Source: Sphingobacteriia bacterium (GTDB lineage Bacteria; Bacteroidota; Bacteroidia; Bacteroidales; UBA7960). From it: a stretch of DNA of 64,000 nt. Position 1 is the first letter of the stretch. Each line of letters starts with the position of its first letter. The DNA lies in contig JAABRR010000014.1 in NCBI GenBank assembly GCA_011390785.1, forward strand, positions 1 to 64,000. The letters are read 5' to 3'. A program made the translations under genes and the position numbers. Under the pieces are notes generated by a model. That model searched no databases. It saw only the letters and a list, made by a program, of their open reading frames with translations, and was not told where the DNA came from. Shown piece by piece: positions 8,114 to 16,580 of this stretch.

Positions 8114-10474
8114 CTACTGGCCAATAATAAATTCCCCATAGGCTGTTTCACCATTCTTTGTAAAGCCTTGTATTACAATTCTATAGCGACCTTCTCCTTT
8201 TATCTGGGGGAACTTGAAGCTGATAATTCCATTCTGGTCTTGTTGTGGGTTATCATCCCAATACACAGTAATAGTTTTAGGATGTTGGTCATCAACAATA
8301 TCATTTAAAAGTGATATTTCATCAAATACTTTGGGTACGTGAAATCCTTTAACAGTAAAAATGTTCGGATCAATTGTCTCTGTTTCAATTTCCCTTCTTT
8401 TTGTATAGGCAACCAATGCACCATTGGCGCCCCTTGCGCCGAAGGCTACAGCGCTTGCACCTTTGAAAATCTCGATTCTTTCCACGTCTTTTGCATTAAC
8501 TCCAAAAAAAGCACCCTGGCTTTCAACACCATCAATTATGAATAGGGGGATGTTTGAATTACCGATACTTGTAGGCCCCCTTAATGAGATTTGACCTGAA
8601 GGTGAAATGTCTAAGCCTACTGCCTTATCCCGTAGAATCTCAATGATATTATTGTAGTTGATGTTTGGATCAGGAATGATTGTTTGATCAGGACTGCCAT
8701 AGGGTGATGCGCCCATCGGACCTGAAGCTATCCTGCTGGGTCGTTTCCAGTTGCTGCCCCGTTTAATAATTGACTGGGGGATTGTGAAAGGGTTGGGTTT
8801 AAAAATATCATTGTCAACAAATTCTTCGAAAGAAGGGGTTTGCTGTTGCAGTGATATTGAAGGCGATATTCTGCCTGCAATCTGTTGTGCTGTAATTTCG
8901 ACAAGCGTGCTGTCAAATATCATTAATTCTTCTACATGGAAAGCGCCCTGTTCATCTGTCCTGGTTTTAAAAACGGGTTCTTCCGGCGAAAATACTTTCA
9001 TGGTTAAATCAAAATTCTGTAGCCTTTGATTGGTAACCGGATCAAATAAATTACCAGATAGGGTAATGCCCGGTTTAACCATAAGGTCGGACGTGAAGTT
9101 CGCTAAATTCCAATTCTGGTCAGAGACTATACTGGTCATTAGCAGCAGATCAAGGTTTTCGTTGGCATTGTCTGATTCATAATCAAAATATTGTGAAACT
9201 TCAGGGATGATTTCATCAATATGATTGGATAGAAATACTTCAGTGAAAACATTATTTTCATGAAGTCTATCCTGTGAATTATGAGTATTTACTGAGACAG
9301 AAAAGTTTCCTGATATTGGGTTCCCCTTTTGATCAAGTGACTGAAGCTCTATAATTATCCCATCCGTATCTGATTGTCTGAATGCCCTGGCTCTAATATC
9401 AAAAACTGCCTGATCATCTTTTGAAATAAACTTTAGCCGTTCAGCAATTTTTTGGTTATCAATTGTAAGAAGAGATATTTTTATTAAGCCCGTTTCAATT
9501 TCAGTAATCTGGATTTTGGTTGTTAAACCATCTTCAACGGCAAATGACTTGCGATAGAATTCGCCATTTTTATTTTCAGCTGTTAGAATAAACTCCTGAC
9601 TGTTGTTCACTTCTTTCGGTATTTTTATGTCCACGGAAATTTCATCACTTCCTGTAATTTTGGCATTTAATGAAGCTTGTGTTGGATGAAGAATATCTGG
9701 AATTACGGTCTGTTTACCATGTGTATCTGTTTCAACCAAAAAAGTATTATTATCTGATTTTGGAGTATAAGAGAATACCGCCCTTCCATCTTTGTTGGTG
9801 TTAAAGTTGGAAATAAGGCTCCCGTTTTGGTCTTTAATAGTACCAGATGTTTCAATACCTTTCCCTGTCCGATCCATCATAACAACTCCAAACTTTGTTT
9901 CTATGCCGGTAGCCATCGATCTGCCTTCTGGCATTACCTGGATTAGGGCCAGCTTATGAAGTTCTGTGAGATCTTTGTTGAAATCCCGGTTAAATCTTCT
10001 CTCCTGATTACTGATCACATTAGCAAAGGAGGGGTTAGAAATATAAATATATTTTGAGAATAGCCCTTTGTTATTTACCCCCTTGAAATGGTCAGTAAAA
10101 AAAATCAGTATGTAATTGCCATCCGGAATGTTATCAGGTAGATAAAAATTTCCACTATAGCTTCCATTTTCTCCGAGACAGTGAATGTTTGCTATCTTCT
10201 TTTGGTCCAGGCTCCAAAGTTCTCCATAAACATTATAAAGACTTGAATCGGGCATGTTGGTTTTGGGATTGATCAGATATCCCTTGAACCAGATGCTTTC
10301 TTTGGCAAAATAGTGATTCTTGTTGGTATGTATAAAAAGCTCAGGAACTGAATGATGATCTGTTTTCTCAGAAAAATTGTTGCCAAAAGTAAGCGTTGTA
10401 TCGGCAGATGATAGTATAATCATTACCAGCAGAAGGGTGGCAAGGTGCAGAAGATTTGATTTTTCAATTTTCAT
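8114..10474 (-). CDS. TonB-dependent receptor plug-domain protein without a barrel
   Basis: A 786-residue exported protein of a Bacteroidota family that carries a TonB plug but no beta-barrel. A signal segment (about 10-27) is followed by an MG2/macroglobulin-like domain (ELFIHTNKNHYFAKESIWFKGYL), further Ig-like repeats, and a carboxypeptidase-regulatory-like domain near 470-540. A plug-like domain lies at about 610-700 (SPSGQISLRGPT, PLFIIDGVE, DVERIEIFKGASAVAFGARGANG). A last strand-rich stretch closes the chain. The canonical barrel of about 600 residues is absent and the chain ends cleanly at a stop, so this is the family architecture and not a truncation. The function is unknown. It is separated from the SusCD operon upstream by a strong terminator and has its own -7 box. 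Confidence 0.85.
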   Translation of the reverse strand: MKIEKSNLLHLATLLLVMIILSSADTTLTFGNNFSEKTDHHSVPELFIHTNKNHYFAKESIWFKGYLINPKTNMPDSSLYNVYGELWSLDQKKIANIHCLGENGSYSGNFYLPDNIPDGNYILIFFTDHFKGVNNKGLFSKYIYISNPSFANVISNQERRFNRDFNKDLTELHKLALIQVMPEGRSMATGIETKFGVVMMDRTGKGIETSGTIKDQNGSLISNFNTNKDGRAVFSYTPKSDNNTFLVETDTHGKQTVIPDILHPTQASLNAKITGSDEISVDIKIPKEVNNSQEFILTAENKNGEFYRKSFAVEDGLTTKIQITEIETGLIKISLLTIDNQKIAERLKFISKDDQAVFDIRARAFRQSDTDGIIIELQSLDQKGNPISGNFSVSVNTHNSQDRLHENNVFTEVFLSNHIDEIIPEVSQYFDYESDNANENLDLLLMTSIVSDQNWNLANFTSDLMVKPGITLSGNLFDPVTNQRLQNFDLTMKVFSPEEPVFKTRTDEQGAFHVEELMIFDSTLVEITAQQIAGRISPSISLQQQTPSFEEFVDNDIFKPNPFTIPQSIIKRGSNWKRPSRIASGPMGASPYGSPDQTIIPDPNINYNNIIEILRDKAVGLDISPSGQISLRGPTSIGNSNIPLFIIDGVESQGAFFGVNAKDVERIEIFKGASAVAFGARGANGALVAYTKRREIETETIDPNIFTVKGFHVPKVFDEISLLNDIVDDQHPKTITVYWDDNPQQDQNGIISFKFPQIKGEGRYRIVIQGFTKNGETAYGEFIIGQ

Positions 10475-10518
10475 ACTGATATCTAATTAGATAAATAATA
10501 GGTTCTAAATCCTGATAG

Positions 10519-10526
10519 CAAATATA
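10519..10526 (-). promoter_or_regulatory. Putative -7 promoter box for the plug-domain gene
   Basis: Coding-strand TATATTTG matches the Bacteroidota TAnnTTTG consensus, 44 bases upstream of the ATG and directly after the terminator of the upstream operon. No clear -33 element was seen. Confidence 0.5.
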
Positions 10527-10528
10527 GC

Positions 10529-10568
10529 AAAAAGAGAAGTTGCCGTTTGTTTGGCAACTTCTCTTTTT
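10529..10568 (-). terminator. Intrinsic terminator of SusCD operon A
   Basis: A perfect 16-bp stem, with arm 10529-10544 pairing with arm 10553-10568 (GGCAACTTCTCTTTTT) around an 8-base loop and ending in a T run on the minus strand. It lies 25 bases after the susD stop. Confidence 0.9.
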
Positions 10569-10593
10569 ATTTTAAAGATAAATTTGTTATAGT

Positions 10594-12180
10594 TTACCAG
10601 CCAGGGTTTTGTTGTTCAGCAAGAGTTGGGTTGGCATTTAATTCATCTTGTGGTATTGGCCAAACAAAACGGTGATCTGAGTAGGGAATTGCATCAACAC
10701 TTAGAGGGCCATCATAAGGACCATTTAATTCAAAAGTAGTTGCAGCGGGTACACCGTTTTCAAGTTTTGCAGGAACACCATCAATTGGAAAATGTGGGCA
10801 TTGCTGCAACCTGTGAATGTCAGGCCATCTTCTACCTTCCATAGCCAATTCAATACGTCTCTCATACAATATTGCTTCAAGCATATCTACATTGTTGGCA
10901 AAAGTAGTAGCTGTGTAAGATTGAGTAGTAGGATCTGCCAAAGATCTATCCCTAACCAGATTAAGATATGTTAAGGCATCAGCAGTTTGGTTTTCACGGG
11001 CATAAGCTTCTGCCAGGTTGAGTACCACTTCAGCATACCTCATCATAGGCGACAAATCGGTATAGGTTGCATCTTGTTTATATTTGTCTGTAAACATAAT
11101 ACCATCAACGTTGATCACCATATTGGTCTCATCTCTTCTCTTGTCATCAGCCAGCCAGAAGGGGTTCCGCCAGTTGATGGGGCTATGAGAAACGAGTAAA
11201 CGTCTTTTGTATTGTGATGCCAACGCACCGTTTACACTGGGGTAATTGGTTGCAGAGCTTTCCATACCATAAAGATATTCATCGCTTCCGTAATTGTCAT
11301 AAAAAACATCCCATGGTTCCGGTTCGAGTTGGTAATCATCTGCATACACACCATTGATGAACTTCATACCTTCAGTAATTACACCCGGCATGTTCCACAT
11401 ATGCTGATGGATACGCACTTTATAAGCAGCAGCAGCACCTTTTGTACCTCTGGAAACACGCCAGTTACCTTCCCAATCAGATTTTAAAGGAAGATATTGT
11501 TCAGCTTCGTTAAGGTCTTCAAGAATCCATGTGTAACATTCGGCTACCGTATTACGGCCTGTTTCAAACCCTAAATCTATGGCAGCCTGGGTAGTGAATG
11601 GAACTTTGTGGTAGGGAACGCCGGGGTGAGATGCATCGTTGGTATGCCTGTAGGGTCTGGCAAACATTACCAGCAGTTCATGATAGGCTGCAGCCCTTAG
11701 TAAGAGAGCTTCTCCCTTGTATGCATTGGCTGCTTCCTGGGTAATCACACCATTATCTGCGGCAGTTTGTACACCATCAATAATGATATTAGTCCTGTTT
11801 ATTAAGCGGTAGGTGTCTGACCAATACCAAACATTGTTGGCAGTGAAGGGGGTATATGTGCCCTGATAGGTAAAAGCATAAAATGCGTAAAGATTTATTA
11901 CGTCTTCACCACGACTGTCGCCTTGTTGTACGAATGCACCACCAAAGGGATATCCTCTTAGCGCATTGTTGTAATATCCAATTTGAGCTGCCTGATACAT
12001 ACCTAATACAGAGAGCTCTACCTTTTCAGGAGTAGTAAAAGCAACAACTTCCGAAATCTGGTTGAAGGGTTCCAGGTTTATTACCTCATCTTCGCATGAA
12101 GTGAAAAACAAACCCATTACAAAAACCGGAAGTACTAATACTCTCCCGATTCTGGAATATATTTTATTTTCTTTTTTCAT
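10594..12180 (-). CDS. SusD/RagB outer-membrane lipoprotein (pair A)
   Basis: A 528-residue SusD/RagB family lipoprotein. The signal sequence ends FFTSC-EDEV, with acidic residues right after the lipidated Cys, as in surface-exposed Bacteroidota lipoproteins. Helical TPR-like segments follow (AYKGEALLLRAAAYHELLVMFARPY, YAEVVLNLAEAYAR, YERRIELAMEGRRWPDIHR), and the C-terminus ends WPIPQDELNANPTLAEQQNPGW, the standard SusD ending. SusD caps the SusC barrel and binds the substrate before import. It starts 20 bases after susC, so it is co-transcribed. No carbohydrate-active enzyme is attached, so the ligand is undetermined. Confidence 0.95.
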   Translation of the reverse strand: MKKENKIYSRIGRVLVLPVFVMGLFFTSCEDEVINLEPFNQISEVVAFTTPEKVELSVLGMYQAAQIGYYNNALRGYPFGGAFVQQGDSRGEDVINLYAFYAFTYQGTYTPFTANNVWYWSDTYRLINRTNIIIDGVQTAADNGVITQEAANAYKGEALLLRAAAYHELLVMFARPYRHTNDASHPGVPYHKVPFTTQAAIDLGFETGRNTVAECYTWILEDLNEAEQYLPLKSDWEGNWRVSRGTKGAAAAYKVRIHQHMWNMPGVITEGMKFINGVYADDYQLEPEPWDVFYDNYGSDEYLYGMESSATNYPSVNGALASQYKRRLLVSHSPINWRNPFWLADDKRRDETNMVINVDGIMFTDKYKQDATYTDLSPMMRYAEVVLNLAEAYARENQTADALTYLNLVRDRSLADPTTQSYTATTFANNVDMLEAILYERRIELAMEGRRWPDIHRLQQCPHFPIDGVPAKLENGVPAATTFELNGPYDGPLSVDAIPYSDHRFVWPIPQDELNANPTLAEQQNPGW

Positions 12181-12200
12181 AATTGTTATAGTTTTTTAGT

Positions 12201-15200
12201 TTACAAACTCATGTTTAGACCAAAAGTAAGTGTACTTTGTCTGGGAGTACCGTTCCAGTCAAAACCTTGTCCGCGTTCCATTTCCGGGTCAATACCAGTA
12301 TATCCGGTAAGCAGAAGAAGATCAGTTCCGGCAACAAACACTCTCAGGCGCTGAATGCCTAAACGACCAGTAACTTCTGATGGTAAAGTATAACCAAGGA
12401 TAAGATTTTGTAACCTGAAGAAGTCTGCTTTTTCAACAAAACGACCTGAGGTTGCACCCTGTATATTGATGAAGTTTGTACGTCCGTAATGAAGTTTCGG
12501 AGTCCATCCATCGCCGGGTTCACTTTCACTTTGCCATCTGCCAAGCATTTCAGAACCAAAGTTTGTGAATGAGTTGGCAGTAAGGTCAGCGCGTGTGCGG
12601 TTCATGATGTAATTTCCACCAGAGTAACGGAACATTACTGTAAAGTCAAAGTTTTTGTAAGTTAATCTGGAATTGATACCTCCAAAGAAAGTGGGCAGTG
12701 ATGGGCCAAAAACGATTCTGTCATCGCCGACCAAAGTACCAGCCTGGGAAATATCTGCTGGATTGTTCTCGTCATAAACAACATAAGTTTGCGTAGCTAT
12801 GTTACCTTGTACCATGCTACCATCTGCCTTTCGGTAAATGGGGTTACCGTTAGCTTCATTTACCCCAACATAATCATATCCATATACCGAACGAATAGAT
12901 TCGCCTGTATCGATAATAGTATAAGTAAGAATGATGGGTTGATCATCGACAAGTGAAGTGATCTCATTTTGGGTAAGGGTAAGGTTTGCATCAACAGACC
13001 AGTTGATATCTCTGGTTCTTACAAGATTTGCCACAACGCTGAATTCGTGTCCGGTATTATTTAAACTACCAATGTTTCTGGCAACTGAGTTGCCGGGGAT
13101 ACCGAAAGATGGAGGTGTTGGGGCATTAAGGATCAAACCATCTGAATTGTTAATGAAGTAGTCATAGGTGAAAGTATATTTTCCTTCTAAAACAGTCAAA
13201 TCTACACCAATGTCAGTTTTTTTACTGGTTTCCCATTTTAACTGGTCATTACCCATTTGGGTAAAGGCAATACCGGTATAGTCAGCATATCTAACACCGC
13301 TATAGAGGCCCAGGTAAGGGTAGTTACCAATGTTTGAGTTACCAACTTCTGCATAGGATGCACGTACTTTTAAATCTGTGAGCCAATCAAGTCCCTGCAT
13401 AAAAGATTCGCGGGAAATGGTCCAACCAACAGAGCCTCCAGAGAATACACCCCATTTATTGGCTTCCGGAAGAGAAGAAAGTCCGTCAGTTCTACTAGAT
13501 AACTGAACAAAATATTTGCCATCGTAATTATAGTTAATACGACCTGCATAGGAGATAATTCCGTTTTCGGTCATGCTACCATCAGAAAGTTGAGTAGCAT
13601 AAGAACCTCCGATTACTCCATGACGGAAAAACACATCAGACATTTCGGTACCACCAGCAAAGAAATAGTTATATTTCTGTTTTTGAACTTCACTAACCAG
13701 GGTAATATTCAAATTGTGTACATTGGCAAAAGTATTCAGATAAGAAAGTACATTTTGGAAATTCCATCTGTTGAAGTTTTCCTGGTCGTTATAGATACGT
13801 CCGCCTACAGAAGCCCCGTCACCATGAGTAGGATTCCAGTAAAGATGACCCTGAACCATTGAAATGTCAGTTCCGAGTTGAGTTCTGAAATTTAATGATG
13901 GGAGCAGGTTTATCATACCAAAGGTGCTTAAGGTAGCACGATTCACTTGTGAACCATAAACATTGTTGTCAAGGGTATAGCGAATATTTGGCAGGTTGTC
14001 ATCAATTGTTCTGGCATTTGCTCCGCGTCCAACCAGCTGTGGGTTACCTTCGTCGATGTTGTAGCCTGTTGGGTGGTTTGGATCATAAACCGGGGTATTG
14101 GGCAATTGGCGAATTGCTGAGAAAATGTTTCCGGAAAGAGAGTTTTCACCAGAGTTTTGACCAGCATAGGTGGTACGTGCAAGGCTTGCATTGATACCAA
14201 CACGAATGGCATTATTTACCTTCTGGTCAATGTTTGAACGGAGTGTAAACCTGTTCATTTCATTGGGTCTGGTAACACCTTCCTGATCTGTATAGCCCAT
14301 TGAGAAATAGTAAGATGTCATATCAGTTGCACCTGATAAAGAAACACTATGGTCTTGTTGGAAAGCATTTTGTCTTAATACTGCATTTTGCCAGTCAGTG
14401 TTTAGACCTGTAGCAACTGCCGGATTATCTTGCCCGGCGTTATCAAACATTTCAGCGGTCAAGGTAAGCCATTGAGTTTCATTGGTAAGGTCAAAAAGGT
14501 TAACCGGATTGGCAATACCAATGAAATTGTTGTAATTCAACTCGAATTTACCTGCTTTACCTTTTTTGGTTGTAATAAGAAGTACACCATTGGCAGCTCT
14601 GGATCCATAGATTGCAGTAGCTGACCCGTCTTTTAGAATTTCAACAGACTCGATGTCGGCGGGGTTAATATCAGCCAAACCGTTGGTGGTAGCAAAACCC
14701 CCAAGGTTACCGGTAAGAACTGGAACTCCATCAACAACAACCAAAGGATAGGTGCCGGAGCTGATCGATCCAATACCCCTGATACGGATGTTTGGAGCTT
14801 CTCCCAGTACCCCTGTTGATTGAGTTACCTGAACACCCGCAGCGCGTCCGGCAAGTTGTGTGTCGAAGCTTGGCATAGCAACCTGAGCAAGGTCATCACC
14901 ACTTACCGAAGAAATAGAACCGGTAATTTCGCGCTTTCTTTGCACACCGTATCCTACTACTACGATTTCCTGAAGCAGTGATACATCAGAAACCATAGCA
15001 ACATCTATGATTTCGCGGTTGTTCACTGCAATTTCTTCGGTATTCATACCTATGTAGGTAAATACCAAAACCGCGTCTGATGGTACGGTGAGCTCGTACC
15101 GGCCATTCATATCGGTGGTGGTTCCCAGCGATGTGCCATCAACCCTTACCGTTACTCCCGGCAGGGTACTGCCATCCGAAAACTGGGTAACTGTTCCCGT

Positions 15201-15278
15201 TACGCGCCTTTCCTGGCCATACAGGCTATTGCCCAATAAGCCGAGAACTACGAAAAAAATTAGATAAATTCTCTTCAT
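12201..15278 (-). CDS. SusC/RagA TonB-dependent transporter (pair A)
   Basis: A 1025-residue outer-membrane importer. The signal peptide ends NSLYG|QERR. A carboxypeptidase-regulatory-like domain (about 25-105) precedes the TonB-box region and plug (VVVGYGVQRKREITGSISSV, PLVVVDGVPV, DIESVEILKDGSATAIYGSRAANGVLLITTKKGK). A 22-strand barrel fills the rest, ending in an aromatic-poor NMSL terminus. There is no STN domain, so FecIR-type signalling is not expected, and no sigma or anti-sigma genes are nearby. It forms a duo with the SusD gene 20 bases downstream. Its N-terminus closely resembles pairs B and D, suggesting duplication. The substrate is unknown. Confidence 0.96.
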   Translation of the reverse strand: MKRIYLIFFVVLGLLGNSLYGQERRVTGTVTQFSDGSTLPGVTVRVDGTSLGTTTDMNGRYELTVPSDAVLVFTYIGMNTEEIAVNNREIIDVAMVSDVSLLQEIVVVGYGVQRKREITGSISSVSGDDLAQVAMPSFDTQLAGRAAGVQVTQSTGVLGEAPNIRIRGIGSISSGTYPLVVVDGVPVLTGNLGGFATTNGLADINPADIESVEILKDGSATAIYGSRAANGVLLITTKKGKAGKFELNYNNFIGIANPVNLFDLTNETQWLTLTAEMFDNAGQDNPAVATGLNTDWQNAVLRQNAFQQDHSVSLSGATDMTSYYFSMGYTDQEGVTRPNEMNRFTLRSNIDQKVNNAIRVGINASLARTTYAGQNSGENSLSGNIFSAIRQLPNTPVYDPNHPTGYNIDEGNPQLVGRGANARTIDDNLPNIRYTLDNNVYGSQVNRATLSTFGMINLLPSLNFRTQLGTDISMVQGHLYWNPTHGDGASVGGRIYNDQENFNRWNFQNVLSYLNTFANVHNLNITLVSEVQKQKYNYFFAGGTEMSDVFFRHGVIGGSYATQLSDGSMTENGIISYAGRINYNYDGKYFVQLSSRTDGLSSLPEANKWGVFSGGSVGWTISRESFMQGLDWLTDLKVRASYAEVGNSNIGNYPYLGLYSGVRYADYTGIAFTQMGNDQLKWETSKKTDIGVDLTVLEGKYTFTYDYFINNSDGLILNAPTPPSFGIPGNSVARNIGSLNNTGHEFSVVANLVRTRDINWSVDANLTLTQNEITSLVDDQPIILTYTIIDTGESIRSVYGYDYVGVNEANGNPIYRKADGSMVQGNIATQTYVVYDENNPADISQAGTLVGDDRIVFGPSLPTFFGGINSRLTYKNFDFTVMFRYSGGNYIMNRTRADLTANSFTNFGSEMLGRWQSESEPGDGWTPKLHYGRTNFINIQGATSGRFVEKADFFRLQNLILGYTLPSEVTGRLGIQRLRVFVAGTDLLLLTGYTGIDPEMERGQGFDWNGTPRQSTLTFGLNMSL

Positions 15279-15291
15279 GTTGTTTTTGTTT
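15279..15291 (-). promoter_or_regulatory. Conserved susC translation-start leader (pair A)
   Basis: Coding-strand AAACAAAAACAAC lies directly before the ATG. The same 13 bases precede all four susC starts in the window (also 21231, 27639 and 62008), and none of the other starts checked has it. Confidence 0.6.
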
Positions 15292-15324
15292 TTGTTAATA
15301 AAATATTAGAATTGTTTTAAAGGC

Positions 15325-15342
15325 TTCACTAAATTTAGTGAA
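15325..15342. repeat. 18-bp perfect palindrome in the susC (A) leader
   Basis: TTCACTAAATTTAGTGAA is its own reverse complement. It lies between the putative -7 box (15354-15361) and the susC start, just past the expected transcription start. It is a candidate repressor site or leader hairpin. Confidence 0.6.
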
Positions 15343-15353
15343 TATTAAGATTG

Positions 15354-15361
15354 CAAAAATA
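15354..15361 (-). promoter_or_regulatory. Putative -7 promoter box for SusCD operon A
   Basis: Coding-strand TATTTTTG fits TAnnTTTG, 76 bases upstream of the ATG. A TTG (reverse of 15383-15385) lies 21 bases further upstream as a possible -33 element. Confidence 0.5.
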
Positions 15362-15685
15362 GTAAAAAAACGATTCAATAATCAATTTAAATGATTGTTT
15401 GGTTTGGTTATTCGTACGCTTTTTCCAAGACAAAGTTTCAACAAGAACAATTTCCTTTTATTTTCAATTAGTCTGGTTGGTTAAAGAGTTGATATTGTTG
15501 TATTTAATAATTTTATGTGTCAGAAAAAGGATCTTTTATTTTATTATGTGAATATGTAATTTATGCGCCTGTTTTATAATTTTTAACGATGCTGATTTGT
15601 TTTAAAATTGATTATTGGAGTCTGTTTCGGAAAAATGATGGGGTTATTTTGGAATAACATCATCATTGTGACGGTTGGGTCAAAA
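15362..15685. other. Intergenic region upstream of SusCD operon A
   Basis: AT-rich DNA between the operon B terminator and the operon A promoter. No open frame with coding character, RNA gene or repeat was recognised. It may hold regulatory sites for operon A. Confidence 0.5.
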
Positions 15686-15721
15686 AAAAAAGGGGGTAGA
15701 AATAGATCTACCCCCTTTTTT
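15686..15721 (-). terminator. Intrinsic terminator of SusCD operon B
   Basis: A 15-bp perfect stem, arm 15686-15700 (AAAAAAGGGGGTAGA) with arm 15707-15721, and a 6-base loop. It sits 17 bases past the lipoprotein stop. Confidence 0.92.
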
Positions 15722-15737
15722 AAATAAAATAGGTGAA

Positions 15738-16562
15738 TTATTTTTTTGGAACGTTAAAACTTACTATCTGACCAGCAGATTTTCCATCCAAAGTAAGAGT
15801 GGTTTCAATACCAGGTACGCTACCGCCTGTATAGAATACTTCGTAAACAAGCGTAATGGTCTTGGCGTCCACATCCACAGTTCCTGAACCTTCGATAAGG
15901 TATGTATCAGGATAGTCGGAATCACCAATGAATTGCTTGGCAATGGTTACCACGTCGCCACACGAAAATTCCATAACACATGAACCATCACCTTCAACCC
16001 AGTTTTCTCCCCAGGATGCCTGAACAAAATTTGCCAGTTCATATACCCTGAGTTCGTTTAGGTTTGCTGTGAGTTCAGTAGTGACTGTTTCTGCATGGGA
16101 TGTAGATGTTCCAGTGTAGTTACCCACAAAGTCAGCCATTGGGTAAGGGCAAAACGGATCAAGTGTAACCTCGTATGTATATGGGGCACTGGTTACGCCG
16201 CCCATGGTAGTTTCTGTGACGGTAATGGTTGCAACATCGGCTGTTGATCTTTGTGGAAAAACAACTTTTGCTATTTTGCCTTTAAAGGTGGCCACATCTT
16301 CAGTGGTAATTGCAACTTCGCCAACGCCACTTGCAGTGGTTGCTGACCACTCAAGGGTAGAACCACCTCTGTGATAAGAAGCAGAAAAAGTGTAGGGAAA
16401 CTCAGCCAGACCATGGGCTGCTACCGCTTCAGGTCCATTCAATCCAAGAACCTTTGGAGTAATGGAGTTATAATCATAGTCATCGGTTTCTTCACAACCA
16501 TTGAATAAACCAATAGCCAAAACGAATGACAGATAGAATGTTATTTTCAATATTTTTTTCAT
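15738..16562 (-). CDS. Surface lipoprotein of SusCD operon B (PKD/Ig-like)
   Basis: A 274-residue lipoprotein. The signal ends LFNGC-EETDDYD, with an acidic run after Cys that resembles the Bacteroidota lipoprotein surface-export signal. Residues about 35-135 look like an Ig/PKD-type fold (GPEAVAAHGLAEFPYTFSAS, ATITVTETTMGG). The C-terminal half has a repeating strand pattern with no recognised family (DFVGNYTGTS, LVYEVFYTGGSVPGIETTLTLDG). It is third in the operon, 18 bases after susD, the place where SusE/SusF-like or other surface glycan- or peptide-binding proteins often sit. A role as an accessory ligand-binding protein is inference from position only. Confidence 0.8.
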   Translation of the reverse strand: MKKILKITFYLSFVLAIGLFNGCEETDDYDYNSITPKVLGLNGPEAVAAHGLAEFPYTFSASYHRGGSTLEWSATTASGVGEVAITTEDVATFKGKIAKVVFPQRSTADVATITVTETTMGGVTSAPYTYEVTLDPFCPYPMADFVGNYTGTSTSHAETVTTELTANLNELRVYELANFVQASWGENWVEGDGSCVMEFSCGDVVTIAKQFIGDSDYPDTYLIEGSGTVDVDAKTITLVYEVFYTGGSVPGIETTLTLDGKSAGQIVSFNVPKK

Positions 16563-16580
16563 TGCTGTAAAATTTTAAAA

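Noticed and set aside
8114-10474. A truncated or frameshifted TonB-dependent receptor
   Set aside because: The protein ends cleanly and its macroglobulin-plus-plug layout is a known stand-alone family; no barrel remnant lies in any frame downstream.
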